This document shows positions 38,303-46,517 of a stretch of DNA of 64,000 nt, piece by piece (within the stretch, counting starts at the first letter, position 1; each line of letters begins with the position of its first letter). Under the pieces are notes generated by a model. The model saw nothing but the letters and a program-made list of their open reading frames with translations. It made no database searches and was not told where the DNA came from. Both the position numbers and the translations under genes were made by a program. The stretch is from contig JAJYWB010000007.1 of NCBI GenBank assembly GCA_021791715.1, positions 1 through 64,000 of the forward strand, read 5' to 3'. The DNA comes from Planctomycetota bacterium. Its GTDB lineage: Bacteria; Planctomycetota; Planctomycetia; Isosphaerales; Isosphaeraceae.

Positions 38303-41300
38303 TCAGTGAGATTGGGAGCCGGACGCCGAGCCCCCGCGAGCGTTTTCGGCTTTGACCTCGGGGCGATGCGTTGCGATCGTTCGCGCGATGCGAAATCCGA
38401 TCGCCCAGGAACGATGCGGCAACGTCAGGTATCGCGCCGAGACTCGCGAATACCGCATCGTCGACATCACCGAAGATCCTCGAAAGATCTGACGTCCGTC
38501 TGCGAGCGGCGCGCCGAGATCTTCGACGATCTCGCGCGAATCAAAATCCGCGGGATAAGGATGACCGTTTTGGCACCACTCCGATACGTTACCAAGCATA
38601 TCGAAGAGTCCGAGATCGTTGGGTTTTAGCGAGGCGACGCCGCGCGGCGCGGTCGCTTTCTCTCGAAGCCATGCGTATGCCGGCAACACTGTGGAATCAT
38701 TACCCATAAAATAGATCGATTCGGCGCCGGCGCGGCAGGCGCATTCCCATTCGGCCTCGGTCGGCAAGCGGTAGCCCGTTCTCATTAAATAATCGGGATA
38801 TGGGATTAATTCGTTCGAGACGGGATCGACCTCGGCGCGATAGCACATCGACGATTCGGGAATTCCCTCGAGTTCGCTCAGTCGTCGGCAGTAACGGATC
38901 GCGTCGGCGCGGTCGACGAGCGTCACCGGATTCGAAAACGTCGCGTTCCCGCCGTCGTAATCTTTAAATACATCAATATACTCTTGGATCGTTGTTTCTT
39001 GTGTCGCAATCGCGAAGGTGCGGGGGATTGAAACGCGATGGCGGTTTTCGCCGGCGCCACGTTCGGGCTCGTCGGCGGGTGAGCCCATCATGAAGAGGAC
39101 GGGACCGCGGACGACGGCGAACTTGCGTCCTCTCGGCGAGACGAACCAATCGCGCGTCGGTTCGATCGCCGCCGCCGAAGACTTGGCGATCCGTTCGTCG
39201 GCTTGATCGACTTTCTCGGCTTGTCCCCAGCGGCGCAACGTCCAGGCGATCGCCGAATGAATTCCGGGATCGGGGTCGATCGAATAGAGCGAGGAGAGTT
39301 CGCGAACGAAGCGGTTGAAAATCGACGCTCGCATCCGTTCGGGAGGAAAACCGCCGAGCGCCAGCAGCAAGCCGCGCCGCGCCGAAACGTCGGGTTCAAT
39401 ATGAAATCGATTGATTAGAAGTGCCGGATTAACCTCCGAAGATCCCACGCGTTCGATCAGCAAGGTTCGAACGGTCGGATCGGGTCGAAACCGAAACAAC
39501 GTCCAAACGCGTTCGGGACGTTCGAGCAACAGGAGCGCGATCGCGGCGTTTACCTTCCGTTTGGCGATCGCGCCGGCGCGTTCTCGATCTTGCCCCGCGG
39601 GAAGATCGGGATCGAGCGAGACGCCGAGAAGATCGGCCTCGCGATCGACGTTTCCCTCGAGTTTGCCGGTGAGGAGCGCCAGCCGACGCGCCGGGGTCGC
39701 CGCGATCCAGTGCTCGATCGTCCGTTCGACGGGCGCCGACGCGGGGCGATCGTCGCGAAGCAAATTGCCGAACAGCACGCCGATCTGCACCGGTTCGGCG
39801 ACTTGGATCAAATCATTAATAATTTTAGGATCGTCGGCGTAATACGAGGCGACGATCAGCGCCGCGGTGTATTTTTCATCGGCCGAACGCGATTGATCAA
39901 TAAATACTTTCTTAAGCGGATCAAGCAGCTTCATCCGCGTCGGTTCAAAAAGCGCCAGCCAGGGACCGACCGAATACGGCTTGATTCGAGCCAAATGCGA
40001 GGCGATGAAATCGCGGTTCTCGGCCCACTTGGCGTCGGCGCCGGGATCGATCTCGGCGAGCGCGGCCGCGGCGCGAAATCGACGCTCGCGCGGTTCGTCG
40101 ACCGACTCGACGATCCGCCAGAACCGTTCGCGAAACCGACCGCCGCGCCGCGCGAGCGCGTGCCGAATGATCGCGAGCTCATCGGGATCGGCCTGTAAAA
40201 GCTGATCGGCGAGCGAATCGAGCAAACTCTCGTCGCCCCGAGCAAGCGCCACCCGCAACCGCGATCGCCGAGCGTCGCCGAGCTTCGGCGACCGTAACAA
40301 TTCATGTAATCGAGGGACGATATCTTCATAAAAAGGTGTGAGATCGTCGATAATCGTGTTGACGTTCGATGGTTTCGCGGTGAGGAGGGTTTCCACCTTG
40401 GCGAGTTCCCAATCGCGCCGCGCCTTGACGACCTGCGACGATTTCCAGGCGATCATCGCGAGCCCCGAGAACGCGACCGCGAACGCGATCGTCGCCGCGG
40501 CGACGATCGGGCGATGACGGCTCGCCCAGCGACATCCGTATTCCAATACGCCCACCCGACGCGCCGTGATCGGTTCGCCGCGACGCCTACGACGCAAGTC
40601 GTCGGCGACCTCGCGCGGCGATCGATACCGTCGTTCGGGGTCTTTTTCCAGGCATTTCAGGCAGATCGTCGAAAGATCGCGGTCGACCGACGGAGCGATC
40701 GCCGACGGAGCGAGCACCTCGTTCTCACCGACGGCTCGGATCGTCGCCGCCACCGTTTCCTCGAAAAACGGCGGCCGGCCCGTCAATAACTCGTAAAGGA
40801 TCGCGCCCAATCCGTATACGTCGGTCGCGGTCGTGATCGCCCCCCGATCCCCCCGAGCCTGCTCGGGCGCCATGTATTGCGGCGTCCCCATCGGCTCGCC
40901 CGTCAACGTCAGATCCGAATCGAACGCGATCCGCTTCGAAAGCCCAAAATCACTAACATATGGCGATCCGTCAAGATCGAGTAAAATATTCGAAGGCTTC
41001 AAATCGCGATGCAAAACCCCCCGATCGTGCGCATGCTGAACCGCGTCGGCTATCGCCGCTATTAAATCGATCGTTTTGTTGTTATTATGCCGATATTCAC
41101 CAATTTTTTGGGATAAGCTCCCCCCTTCGACGAATTTCATGCTGAAAAAACGACGGCCGCGATTCACCCCCACCTCGTAAATCGGCGTGATATTCGGATG
41201 ATCAAGCGACGCGACCGCGAGCGGCTCGTTCGAAAAGCGAATCAAATCGGTCGACGATCCGATTCGATCTTGCCTCAGCATCTTGAGCGCGACGAGCCGG

Positions 41301-41863
41301 TTCGCGCCGAGTTGCCGAGCCTTATACACGACTCCGACACCCCCCTGCCCCAGCCATTCCAACAGCACGTAATCGCCGAACCTTCCCCGCGGCTGGAGCC
41401 GAAGGAACGATTCTTCGGTAAGGATCGTCGACGCGCCGGGGACGACCGTAGGCGCGGCGCCGTTGACGAGATCGCCGCGTTCGGCGCCGATCGCGTCGCC
41501 GTCGTTCGTCGGATCGACGACGAGCATTTCATCTTGTTCCCGACGAATCGCGCCGTCGGCGATCGTCGCCGCGCCGTCGTCGGGATGTGAAAACTCGAGC
41601 GATGCGATCGGATCGATGAACGTGTCGTCGATCACGCCCCGTTCGCTCGAAACCGATCGGACCGCTCGCATCGCGTCGGTCATCCCCTCAATCCGATCGG
41701 CGTCTTGAAAATACGCCATCAAGTCGGCGGCGAGTTCGGGATTCGCCAGAATCAAGCGACCCCGGTCGCTCGGGCCGTCCGCTCCTCCGCTCGCGTAATA
41801 TCCATTCAAAACCGCGTCGAGGCGCGCCTCGTCGCGATCGTTTTCGCTTCCGTTTAACGTCAC
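38303..41863 (-). CDS. Receptor-like Ser/Thr protein kinase fused to a formylglycine-enzyme-like domain
   Basis: A 1186-aa protein. A cytoplasmic N-terminal segment of about 155 aa is followed by a Hanks-type kinase (about 160-425): GQGGVGVVYKA, VALKML, LHRDLKPSN, VSDFGLSK, GTPQYMAPEQ. A transmembrane helix (about 448-470) follows, then a HEAT-like region (about 480-910). The C-terminal domain (about 920-1175) is of the FGE/sulfatase-modifying-factor fold (MMGSPADEPERG, YRLPTEAEWECACRAGA, LGLFDMLGNVSEW, WAIGFRIA). The paired catalytic cysteines of true FGE are absent: the usual RYRCAAR region reads RYSRVSARY, so the domain probably binds ligand. It heads a minus-strand set with the Cys peptide and a secreted protein. 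Confidence 0.9.
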   Translation of the reverse strand: MTLNGSENDRDEARLDAVLNGYYASGGADGPSDRGRLILANPELAADLMAYFQDADRIEGMTDAMRAVRSVSSERGVIDDTFIDPIASLEFSHPDDGAATIADGAIRREQDEMLVVDPTNDGDAIGAERGDLVNGAAPTVVPGASTILTEESFLRLQPRGRFGDYVLLEWLGQGGVGVVYKARQLGANRLVALKMLRQDRIGSSTDLIRFSNEPLAVASLDHPNITPIYEVGVNRGRRFFSMKFVEGGSLSQKIGEYRHNNNKTIDLIAAIADAVQHAHDRGVLHRDLKPSNILLDLDGSPYVSDFGLSKRIAFDSDLTLTGEPMGTPQYMAPEQARGDRGAITTATDVYGLGAILYELLTGRPPFFEETVAATIRAVGENEVLAPSAIAPSVDRDLSTICLKCLEKDPERRYRSPREVADDLRRRRRGEPITARRVGVLEYGCRWASRHRPIVAAATIAFAVAFSGLAMIAWKSSQVVKARRDWELAKVETLLTAKPSNVNTIIDDLTPFYEDIVPRLHELLRSPKLGDARRSRLRVALARGDESLLDSLADQLLQADPDELAIIRHALARRGGRFRERFWRIVESVDEPRERRFRAAAALAEIDPGADAKWAENRDFIASHLARIKPYSVGPWLALFEPTRMKLLDPLKKVFIDQSRSADEKYTAALIVASYYADDPKIINDLIQVAEPVQIGVLFGNLLRDDRPASAPVERTIEHWIAATPARRLALLTGKLEGNVDREADLLGVSLDPDLPAGQDRERAGAIAKRKVNAAIALLLLERPERVWTLFRFRPDPTVRTLLIERVGSSEVNPALLINRFHIEPDVSARRGLLLALGGFPPERMRASIFNRFVRELSSLYSIDPDPGIHSAIAWTLRRWGQAEKVDQADERIAKSSAAAIEPTRDWFVSPRGRKFAVVRGPVLFMMGSPADEPERGAGENRHRVSIPRTFAIATQETTIQEYIDVFKDYDGGNATFSNPVTLVDRADAIRYCRRLSELEGIPESSMCYRAEVDPVSNELIPYPDYLMRTGYRLPTEAEWECACRAGAESIYFMGNDSTVLPAYAWLREKATAPRGVASLKPNDLGLFDMLGNVSEWCQNGHPYPADFDSREIVEDLGAPLADGRQIFRGSSVMSTMRYSRVSARYLTLPHRSWAIGFRIARTIATHRPEVKAENARGGSASGSQSH

Positions 41864-42422
41864 GTCTCAGCCCTCCCCGATCCCGATTTCATGAGACGAC
41901 GAATCCATGATACCGATAAATCGACCGCGAGGAACAAAACGACTTCGACGAAATCAACCGAACGTTCGACTCGCGCCTCCAGGCGAACACGATCGCCGTG
42001 CAAAACCCTCTTCTCTTTCGGTATCGAGCGAATCACACATTTAATGAATCCGCATATAAGCAGAATTGATTCAGGACCGCGTTCGTTCCGATAAACCGCA
42101 GCCCGAACTTTTGAATCGAGACGAATCGATCTAAAAGATATCACAAGAGCGTCGGCGGAGTAAAGCGCCGAATTCGGGCCTGGCTCCCACGATGCCGAAC
42201 CCTTCGCGTCGGTCGAACGCCTTCGCGTCGCGTCGGATCAACCCCCCGGCCGACTCGTCGATTTCGTACCCCGACCGCGGTTCAACATCCGTCCGAACCC
42301 CGCGTCCGCTCGATGCGCTCGTTCATCTAAACAAAATGCCGGCTCGATCGATTCCCGCCGGAAGAGAACAATCGGAAAGGTTGAAACAATTTCCGCTCGT
42401 AACGGGAGGATCGGCAGCCACG
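41864..42422. other. Divergent region between kinase and pterin synthase genes
   Basis: About 560 bp. A 94-codon minus-strand frame (41860-42144) overlaps the kinase start by 4 bp but has no similarity or ribosome-binding site. A plus-strand frame open from 42192 runs into the pterin-synthase gene; the family N-terminus begins only at 42423. No RNA or repeat was recognised. Confidence 0.35.
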
Positions 42423-42911
42423 ATGCGTTATCGCGTCCGCGTGACAAAAGATTATCTTGTCTTCAGCTCGGGTCATTTCATCACATATTCGGGAGACCGT
42501 TGCGAACGACTCCACGGCCATAATTACAGGGCGTCGGTCGAGATCGAAGACGAACTCGACGAGAATCATTACGTCTTCGATTTCATCCTGCTCAAAGACC
42601 TCACCCGCGAGATCGTCGACGAACTCGATCACCGTATGCTCCTTCCCACCAAGAACCGCCTGATTCGAGTCGAACGCGCGGGAGAACAAATCGAGGTTCG
42701 CTACAAAGACAATCGTTGGAGCTTTCCCGCGGGCGATTGCGTCCTCCTGCCGATCGCCAACACCACCGCCGAGCTGCTCGCGGCGCACATCCTCGAACGA
42801 CTCCTCAAGTCGATCGCCGATCGCGGCCTTAACAAGCCCAAACGCGCGTCGGTCGAAGTCGAGGAAAGCTTCGGCCAATCGGCCTTCGCCGAAACCGATG
42901 AAACATCTTGA
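42423..42911 (+). CDS. 6-pyruvoyl-tetrahydropterin synthase / QueD family protein
   Basis: A 162-aa T-fold enzyme. The zinc ligands are in SSGHF and LHGHNY; the QueD-type Cys lies four residues before the HGH (GDRCERLHGH). A C-terminal Glu in VEVEESFGQ is the usual pterin anchor. The family converts dihydroneopterin triphosphate (PTPS, QueD) or related pterins. Its position next to methanofuran-type genes suggests a role in making tetrahydromethanopterin or its furan partner, but queuosine synthesis is the alternative and queC or queE are not here. The start was set by family N-terminus; GGGAGG lies about 15 bases upstream. It converges with the HisA-like gene (4 bp between stops). Confidence 0.88.
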   Translation: MRYRVRVTKDYLVFSSGHFITYSGDRCERLHGHNYRASVEIEDELDENHYVFDFILLKDLTREIVDELDHRMLLPTKNRLIRVERAGEQIEVRYKDNRWSFPAGDCVLLPIANTTAELLAAHILERLLKSIADRGLNKPKRASVEVEESFGQSAFAETDETS

Positions 42912-42915
42912 TCAA

Positions 42916-43683
42916 TCAAAATCTTTGATGTTCCCCCGGCGACGCGACGAACGCGACGGCTTCGCGATCGATAAGCCCCTGATGAATCGCCGTGCCGACG
43001 AGCGCCGCGGAAACCCCGCGACGCTCGGCGCGCGCCAGATCGTCGATTCCTCGAATCCCGCCGCCGATCGCGATCGAAACATCGGCGAGGCGGCGTCGAA
43101 CCTCGTCGACGATTTCAAACCCCCCGAAGCCGTTTTCTCCTCCCACGCTCGCGAGATCGAGAACCAACAACGAGCGACACCCCGCTCGATACGCGGCTTC
43201 AATGATCGCGAGCGGAGAATCGCCGACCTCGTTCGATCGAAACGCGGGCGCGAGCCTTACGCCATGAGGATCGAGATCGAGGCTCAAAACGACCGACTCG
43301 GCGCCTCGACGCCGCACCAGACTCTCGATCGTCTCGAACGAATGAATCGTCTCGGAACCCGCGATCACGCGATAAAGATCGTCGAGGATCGGATCTTCGG
43401 CGTCGCTCGATTCTCGAATTCCCCGGTCGAGCCAAACCTTGAATCCATCATCAATGATTTTTTTGATAACAGAAGAATTCTCGCGCGATTGAGTTTCGAT
43501 CGCGTCGAGATCGGCCAGGTAAAGTTCGTTCACGCCGAGCCGATCGCGCATCGCCCGCGCCGATTCGAGAGGATCGGACGAAGGATGAAGCCGAGATCGC
43601 AGCCGAGCGTATCGCGATCGATCGCCGCCGCGCGCGTGAACCGCTCGACCGTTCTTGATATCGAGCACCGGAACGATCCGCAT
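42916..43683 (-). CDS. HisA/HisF-like TIM-barrel protein of the H4MPT/methanofuran gene group
   Basis: A 255-aa HisA-like barrel: VPVLDIKNGRAVHARGGDR, LYLADLDAIE, IAIGGGIRG, and VGTAIHQG. It resembles the HisA-related proteins found with H4MPT-linked C1 genes in methylotrophs and archaea rather than histidine-pathway HisA (the DIKNGxxVHxxxG start and ADLDAI are typical of that subgroup). The biochemical role of that subgroup is, as far as I know, not settled. AAAGGAG five bases upstream of the ATG lies inside the coding start of the divergent ATP-grasp gene. The two start codons overlap within the tetranucleotide CATG. Confidence 0.85.
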   Translation of the reverse strand: MRIVPVLDIKNGRAVHARGGDRSRYARLRSRLHPSSDPLESARAMRDRLGVNELYLADLDAIETQSRENSSVIKKIIDDGFKVWLDRGIRESSDAEDPILDDLYRVIAGSETIHSFETIESLVRRRGAESVVLSLDLDPHGVRLAPAFRSNEVGDSPLAIIEAAYRAGCRSLLVLDLASVGGENGFGGFEIVDEVRRRLADVSIAIGGGIRGIDDLARAERRGVSAALVGTAIHQGLIDREAVAFVASPGEHQRF

Positions 43684-44722
43684 GAATTCTCCTTTAACGA
43701 TACTTATTTATGAATATATAACCGGAGGCGGGCTCTCGGGCCGCGAGATCCCCCGATCGCTCGCGCGCGAGGGAGGCGCGATGCTCGTCGCCCTCGCCGC
43801 CGATTTCGCCGCGTCCGAAGCCCGACGCGTCGTCGTCTCGGTCGACGAACGCTTTGAACGCGATATCAAGCATGAACTTAATCACATGCTCGCATCGGAT
43901 TACGTGGAAACGATTCGGATCGGCCCCGGCGAGGAGCGCGATCGGATCGTCGACGCCGCCCGATCGGCCGATTATACCCTCGTGATCGCTCCCGAAAGCG
44001 ACGGTCTCCTCGCCGAGAGAGCCGATTGGATTCCAGTCGGTCGCTCGCTCGGATCGACCCGATCGGCGATCGAACTCGCCGGAAACAAATTCGCGCTCGC
44101 AGGCCGCTGGATCGGCCTCGGCCTTCCCCACCCCGAAACGATCGCGCTCGCCGCGAATCGCGAAATTCCCGCCGATTTCCCCTTCCCCGCGGTTCTCAAA
44201 CCGATCGACGGAGCGGGCGGCTTGAACACGCGTATCGTCGATCGTCGCGACGATCTCGCGATCGACGAGATTCATTCCGGAACATATATCATTCAGAAGT
44301 TCATAACTGGAAAATCAATGAGTGCTCAATTCTTAATTGATAGATCGGGCGATCCTCGCTTGCTCGCGGTCGGCGAACAGTCGATCGCGTGGCCGGGGGG
44401 GCTTTGTCGCTACGGCGGAGGACGTTCGCCGGTCGCGGTCTCTCGCGAGATCCAGGAGATTTTATACGCCGCGGCGCGATCCGTACGCGGGTTGCACGGC
44501 TGGATCGGGATCGATTTCATCCGTCAAGAAAAAACCGATTCGATCGCCTTGATCGAGCTCAACCCGCGACCGACGACTTCGATCCTCGCGGTCGTGCGTT
44601 TAACCCCCCCGGGCCTCCTCGCGACCGCTTGGCTCGAATGCGTTCAAGCCGCGGGCGAAACGCTCGTCGATCGCCTGATCGAAACGATCGCCGCGAAATC
44701 GCCGATTCGATTCGAGATTTAA
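43682..44722 (+). CDS. mfnD: ATP-grasp ligase, MfnD-like (tyramine-glutamate ligase)
   Basis: A 346-aa ATP-grasp protein. ILIYEYITGGGLSG at the N-terminus is diagnostic for the ATP-grasp enzyme of H4MPT/methanofuran gene sets (MfnD in methanogens joins L-glutamate to tyramine). FPAVLKPIDGAGG is the ATP-grasp glycine loop and IALIELNPRPTTS the metal-binding ELNPR segment; YGGGRSPV and GWIGIDFI lie between. Start: ATG 43682, which overlaps the divergent start codon of the HisA-like gene; an in-frame TTG at 43655 is an alternative. There is no obvious Shine-Dalgarno. It is the first of three same-strand genes with the MfnF- and MfnE-like ones. Confidence 0.85.
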   Translation: MNSPLTILIYEYITGGGLSGREIPRSLAREGGAMLVALAADFAASEARRVVVSVDERFERDIKHELNHMLASDYVETIRIGPGEERDRIVDAARSADYTLVIAPESDGLLAERADWIPVGRSLGSTRSAIELAGNKFALAGRWIGLGLPHPETIALAANREIPADFPFPAVLKPIDGAGGLNTRIVDRRDDLAIDEIHSGTYIIQKFITGKSMSAQFLIDRSGDPRLLAVGEQSIAWPGGLCRYGGGRSPVAVSREIQEILYAAARSVRGLHGWIGIDFIRQEKTDSIALIELNPRPTTSILAVVRLTPPGLLATAWLECVQAAGETLVDRLIETIAAKSPIRFEI

Positions 44723-44753
44723 GGATATCCTGGAAAATAATGGATCGTTGATC

Positions 44754-45815
44754 ATGATTAACAATAATCTTAACATGAATCGATGGATTGGAATCGACGT
44801 CGGCGGAGCGAACGTGAAGATCGCACACGGTTCGGGAGTCGCCTCCTCGATTCGCTTCGAGGTTTGGAGGGATCCGCGCGGGCTCGCGTCGGCTCTCGCC
44901 GAGGCGCGAAAGCTCGTCCCGCACGGCGACGCGGTCGCCGCGACGACGACCGCCGAATTGTGCGATTGCTTCGAAACAAAAGCCGAGGGGGTTGAAACCG
45001 TTCTCTCGGCTCTCGAAATCGCGTTCGGCGATCTGCCGATTTCCATCTGGGGAATCGACGAACAATTTCATAACACCGCGACGATTCGCGATCGACCCGC
45101 GCTCGCCGCGGCTTCGAACTGGCTCGCGCTCGCCGTCTACGCGAGCAGGCTCGTCAAAGAATCGGCGATCTTGATCGACGTCGGTTCGACGACGACCGAT
45201 CTGATCCCGCTCGATCGAACCGGCGCGCGATGTCGAGGAAAAACCGATTACGAACGGCTTCAAACGGGAGAACTCGTTTACGCGGGAGTGCGGAGAACGC
45301 CGATCTGCGCGATCGCCTCGCGCGTCCCCTGGCGCGGGTCGACGATCGGAATCGCCGCGGAATGGTTCGCGACGACTCATGATGTTTACCTAATATTGAA
45401 AAGTATTGAATCCGACGTGACCGATCGAGGGACCGCGGACGGTCGTCCCGCGACGGTCGAATTCGCGCGCGATCGCCTGGCGCGAACCCTCGGCGCCGAC
45501 CGCGAAACGTTTTCGTTCGAAGACGCACGCGTCTTCGCCGCGACCTGCGATTCGATCCTGCTGGAAAGGCTCGTCGAAAGCGCGCGCGGAGCGTGCGAAA
45601 CAACGATCGGCGCCCCCAGATCCGCAGTCGTCGCCGGGTCGGGATCGTTCCTCGCTCGACGCCTCGCCGAACGCCTGATCGAGCCCGAGGGAGACGCCGA
45701 GCGATCGATCGTCGACCTCGCGAATCATTGGGATCCCGATCGATCCGACTGCGCCTGCGCCTTCGCACTAACGATTCTCGCTTGTGAGCGTTTACAAAAA
45801 CTAAACAATGCATAA
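44754..45815 (+). CDS. mfnF: MfnF-like ASKHA protein (hydantoinase/acetone-carboxylase-like)
   Basis: A 353-aa protein of the 'H4MPT-linked C1 transfer pathway protein' family. WIGIDVGGANVKIA is the phosphate-1 loop, ILIDVGSTTTDLIPL the phosphate-2 loop, and VVAGSGSFLARRLAE the adenosine segment. MfnF of methanogens couples aminomethylfuran to the tyramine-glutamate arm; methylotrophic bacteria have homologues that serve methylofuran. Cys residues (LCDCFE, CACAF) occur. The start is uncertain: ATG 44754 or 44775 (MNRWIG) are both possible. It lies 31 bp after the ATP-grasp gene and 15 bp before the kinase gene, so the three are one operon. Confidence 0.85.
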   Translation: MINNNLNMNRWIGIDVGGANVKIAHGSGVASSIRFEVWRDPRGLASALAEARKLVPHGDAVAATTTAELCDCFETKAEGVETVLSALEIAFGDLPISIWGIDEQFHNTATIRDRPALAAASNWLALAVYASRLVKESAILIDVGSTTTDLIPLDRTGARCRGKTDYERLQTGELVYAGVRRTPICAIASRVPWRGSTIGIAAEWFATTHDVYLILKSIESDVTDRGTADGRPATVEFARDRLARTLGADRETFSFEDARVFAATCDSILLERLVESARGACETTIGAPRSAVVAGSGSFLARRLAERLIEPEGDAERSIVDLANHWDPDRSDCACAFALTILACERLQKLNNA

Positions 45816-45830
45816 TATTACGTACATATT

Positions 45831-46445
45831 ATGAAAAATATTACAGTCGTTAAACTCGGCGGAAGTTTGCTCGATTGGGACGAAACCGTCGATCGCCTGG
45901 AGAATCGGCTTCGCCTCGCCGACGACGAACGCGTGGTGATGATCGTCGGAGGGGGAAAGACGGTCGATCGGATCCGCGCGATCGATCGCACGCTGAGGCT
46001 CGGCGAAGAGCGTTCGCATCGGTCGGCGCTCCAAGCTCTCGACAAGACGGCGCGATTCTTCGCCGAACGCCTCAATTCGAGCCGAACCGGCCGTTTTCGC
46101 TCCGAAATCGCGACCGATCTCGCCGCGCTCGAATCGATTTGGACGATCGGGTCGATCCCGATCCTTCAGCCGCGACCTGTGCTCAACGCCGCCGAGGCCT
46201 CGGGCGAACGCCCTCTCGAACATTCGTGGCGGGTCACTTCGGATTCGATCGCGCTTTGGGTCGCGAAACGACTGAACGCGAGCCGCCTCGTCTTGCTCAA
46301 AAGCGTCGATCCCCCCGCCGAAGCGTCGATCGCGCGAGCCCGCGACCTCGGCCTCGTCGACCCTGTTTTCCCGTCGCTCGCCGACGCATCGATTGAGATT
46401 CTCTTCTACAATTTAAGATCCGATCGATCGGCGATCCTCTTATAA
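45831..46445 (+). CDS. mfnE: MfnE-like amino-acid kinase family protein
   Basis: A 204-aa protein with the amino-acid-kinase fold. VVKLGGSLLDW and VMIVGGGKTVDRIR hold the two Gly-rich phosphate sites. HSWRVTSDSIALWVAKRLNA matches the AAK adenine site WxVTSDSIA, and LVLLKSVD follows. In methanogens MfnE phosphorylates aminomethylfuran phosphate to the diphosphate used by MfnF. The protein is short but complete for this subfamily. Last gene of the mfnD-mfnF-mfnE run; convergent with the gene at 46518. Confidence 0.85.
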   Translation: MKNITVVKLGGSLLDWDETVDRLENRLRLADDERVVMIVGGGKTVDRIRAIDRTLRLGEERSHRSALQALDKTARFFAERLNSSRTGRFRSEIATDLAALESIWTIGSIPILQPRPVLNAAEASGERPLEHSWRVTSDSIALWVAKRLNASRLVLLKSVDPPAEASIARARDLGLVDPVFPSLADASIEILFYNLRSDRSAILL

Positions 46446-46517
46446 TACCGCCGACAAAACGTGATTCTCCAAAAATGTTTTCGGTATTCCTTTGGAATAG
46501 CCGACATCATTTAGAGA

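Noticed and set aside
38303-38600. Formylglycine generation on the neighbouring Cys peptide
   Set aside because: The FGE-like domain lacks the catalytic cysteines and the peptide lacks a CxPxR motif.
41860-42144. A 94-codon frame overlapping the kinase start by 4 bp
   Set aside because: The overlap looks like coupling, but there is no ribosome-binding site and no recognisable sequence; a sigma factor or partner expected there is not seen.
42423-42911. Firm assignment as queD (queuosine)
   Set aside because: The CxxxHGH motif fits QueD, but no queC, queE or queF is nearby and the neighbours are cofactor genes; left as family-level call.
42916-43683. Housekeeping histidine-biosynthesis hisA
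   Set aside because: Motifs and neighbours fit the H4MPT-linked HisA-like subgroup better; no his genes are near. Not fully excluded.
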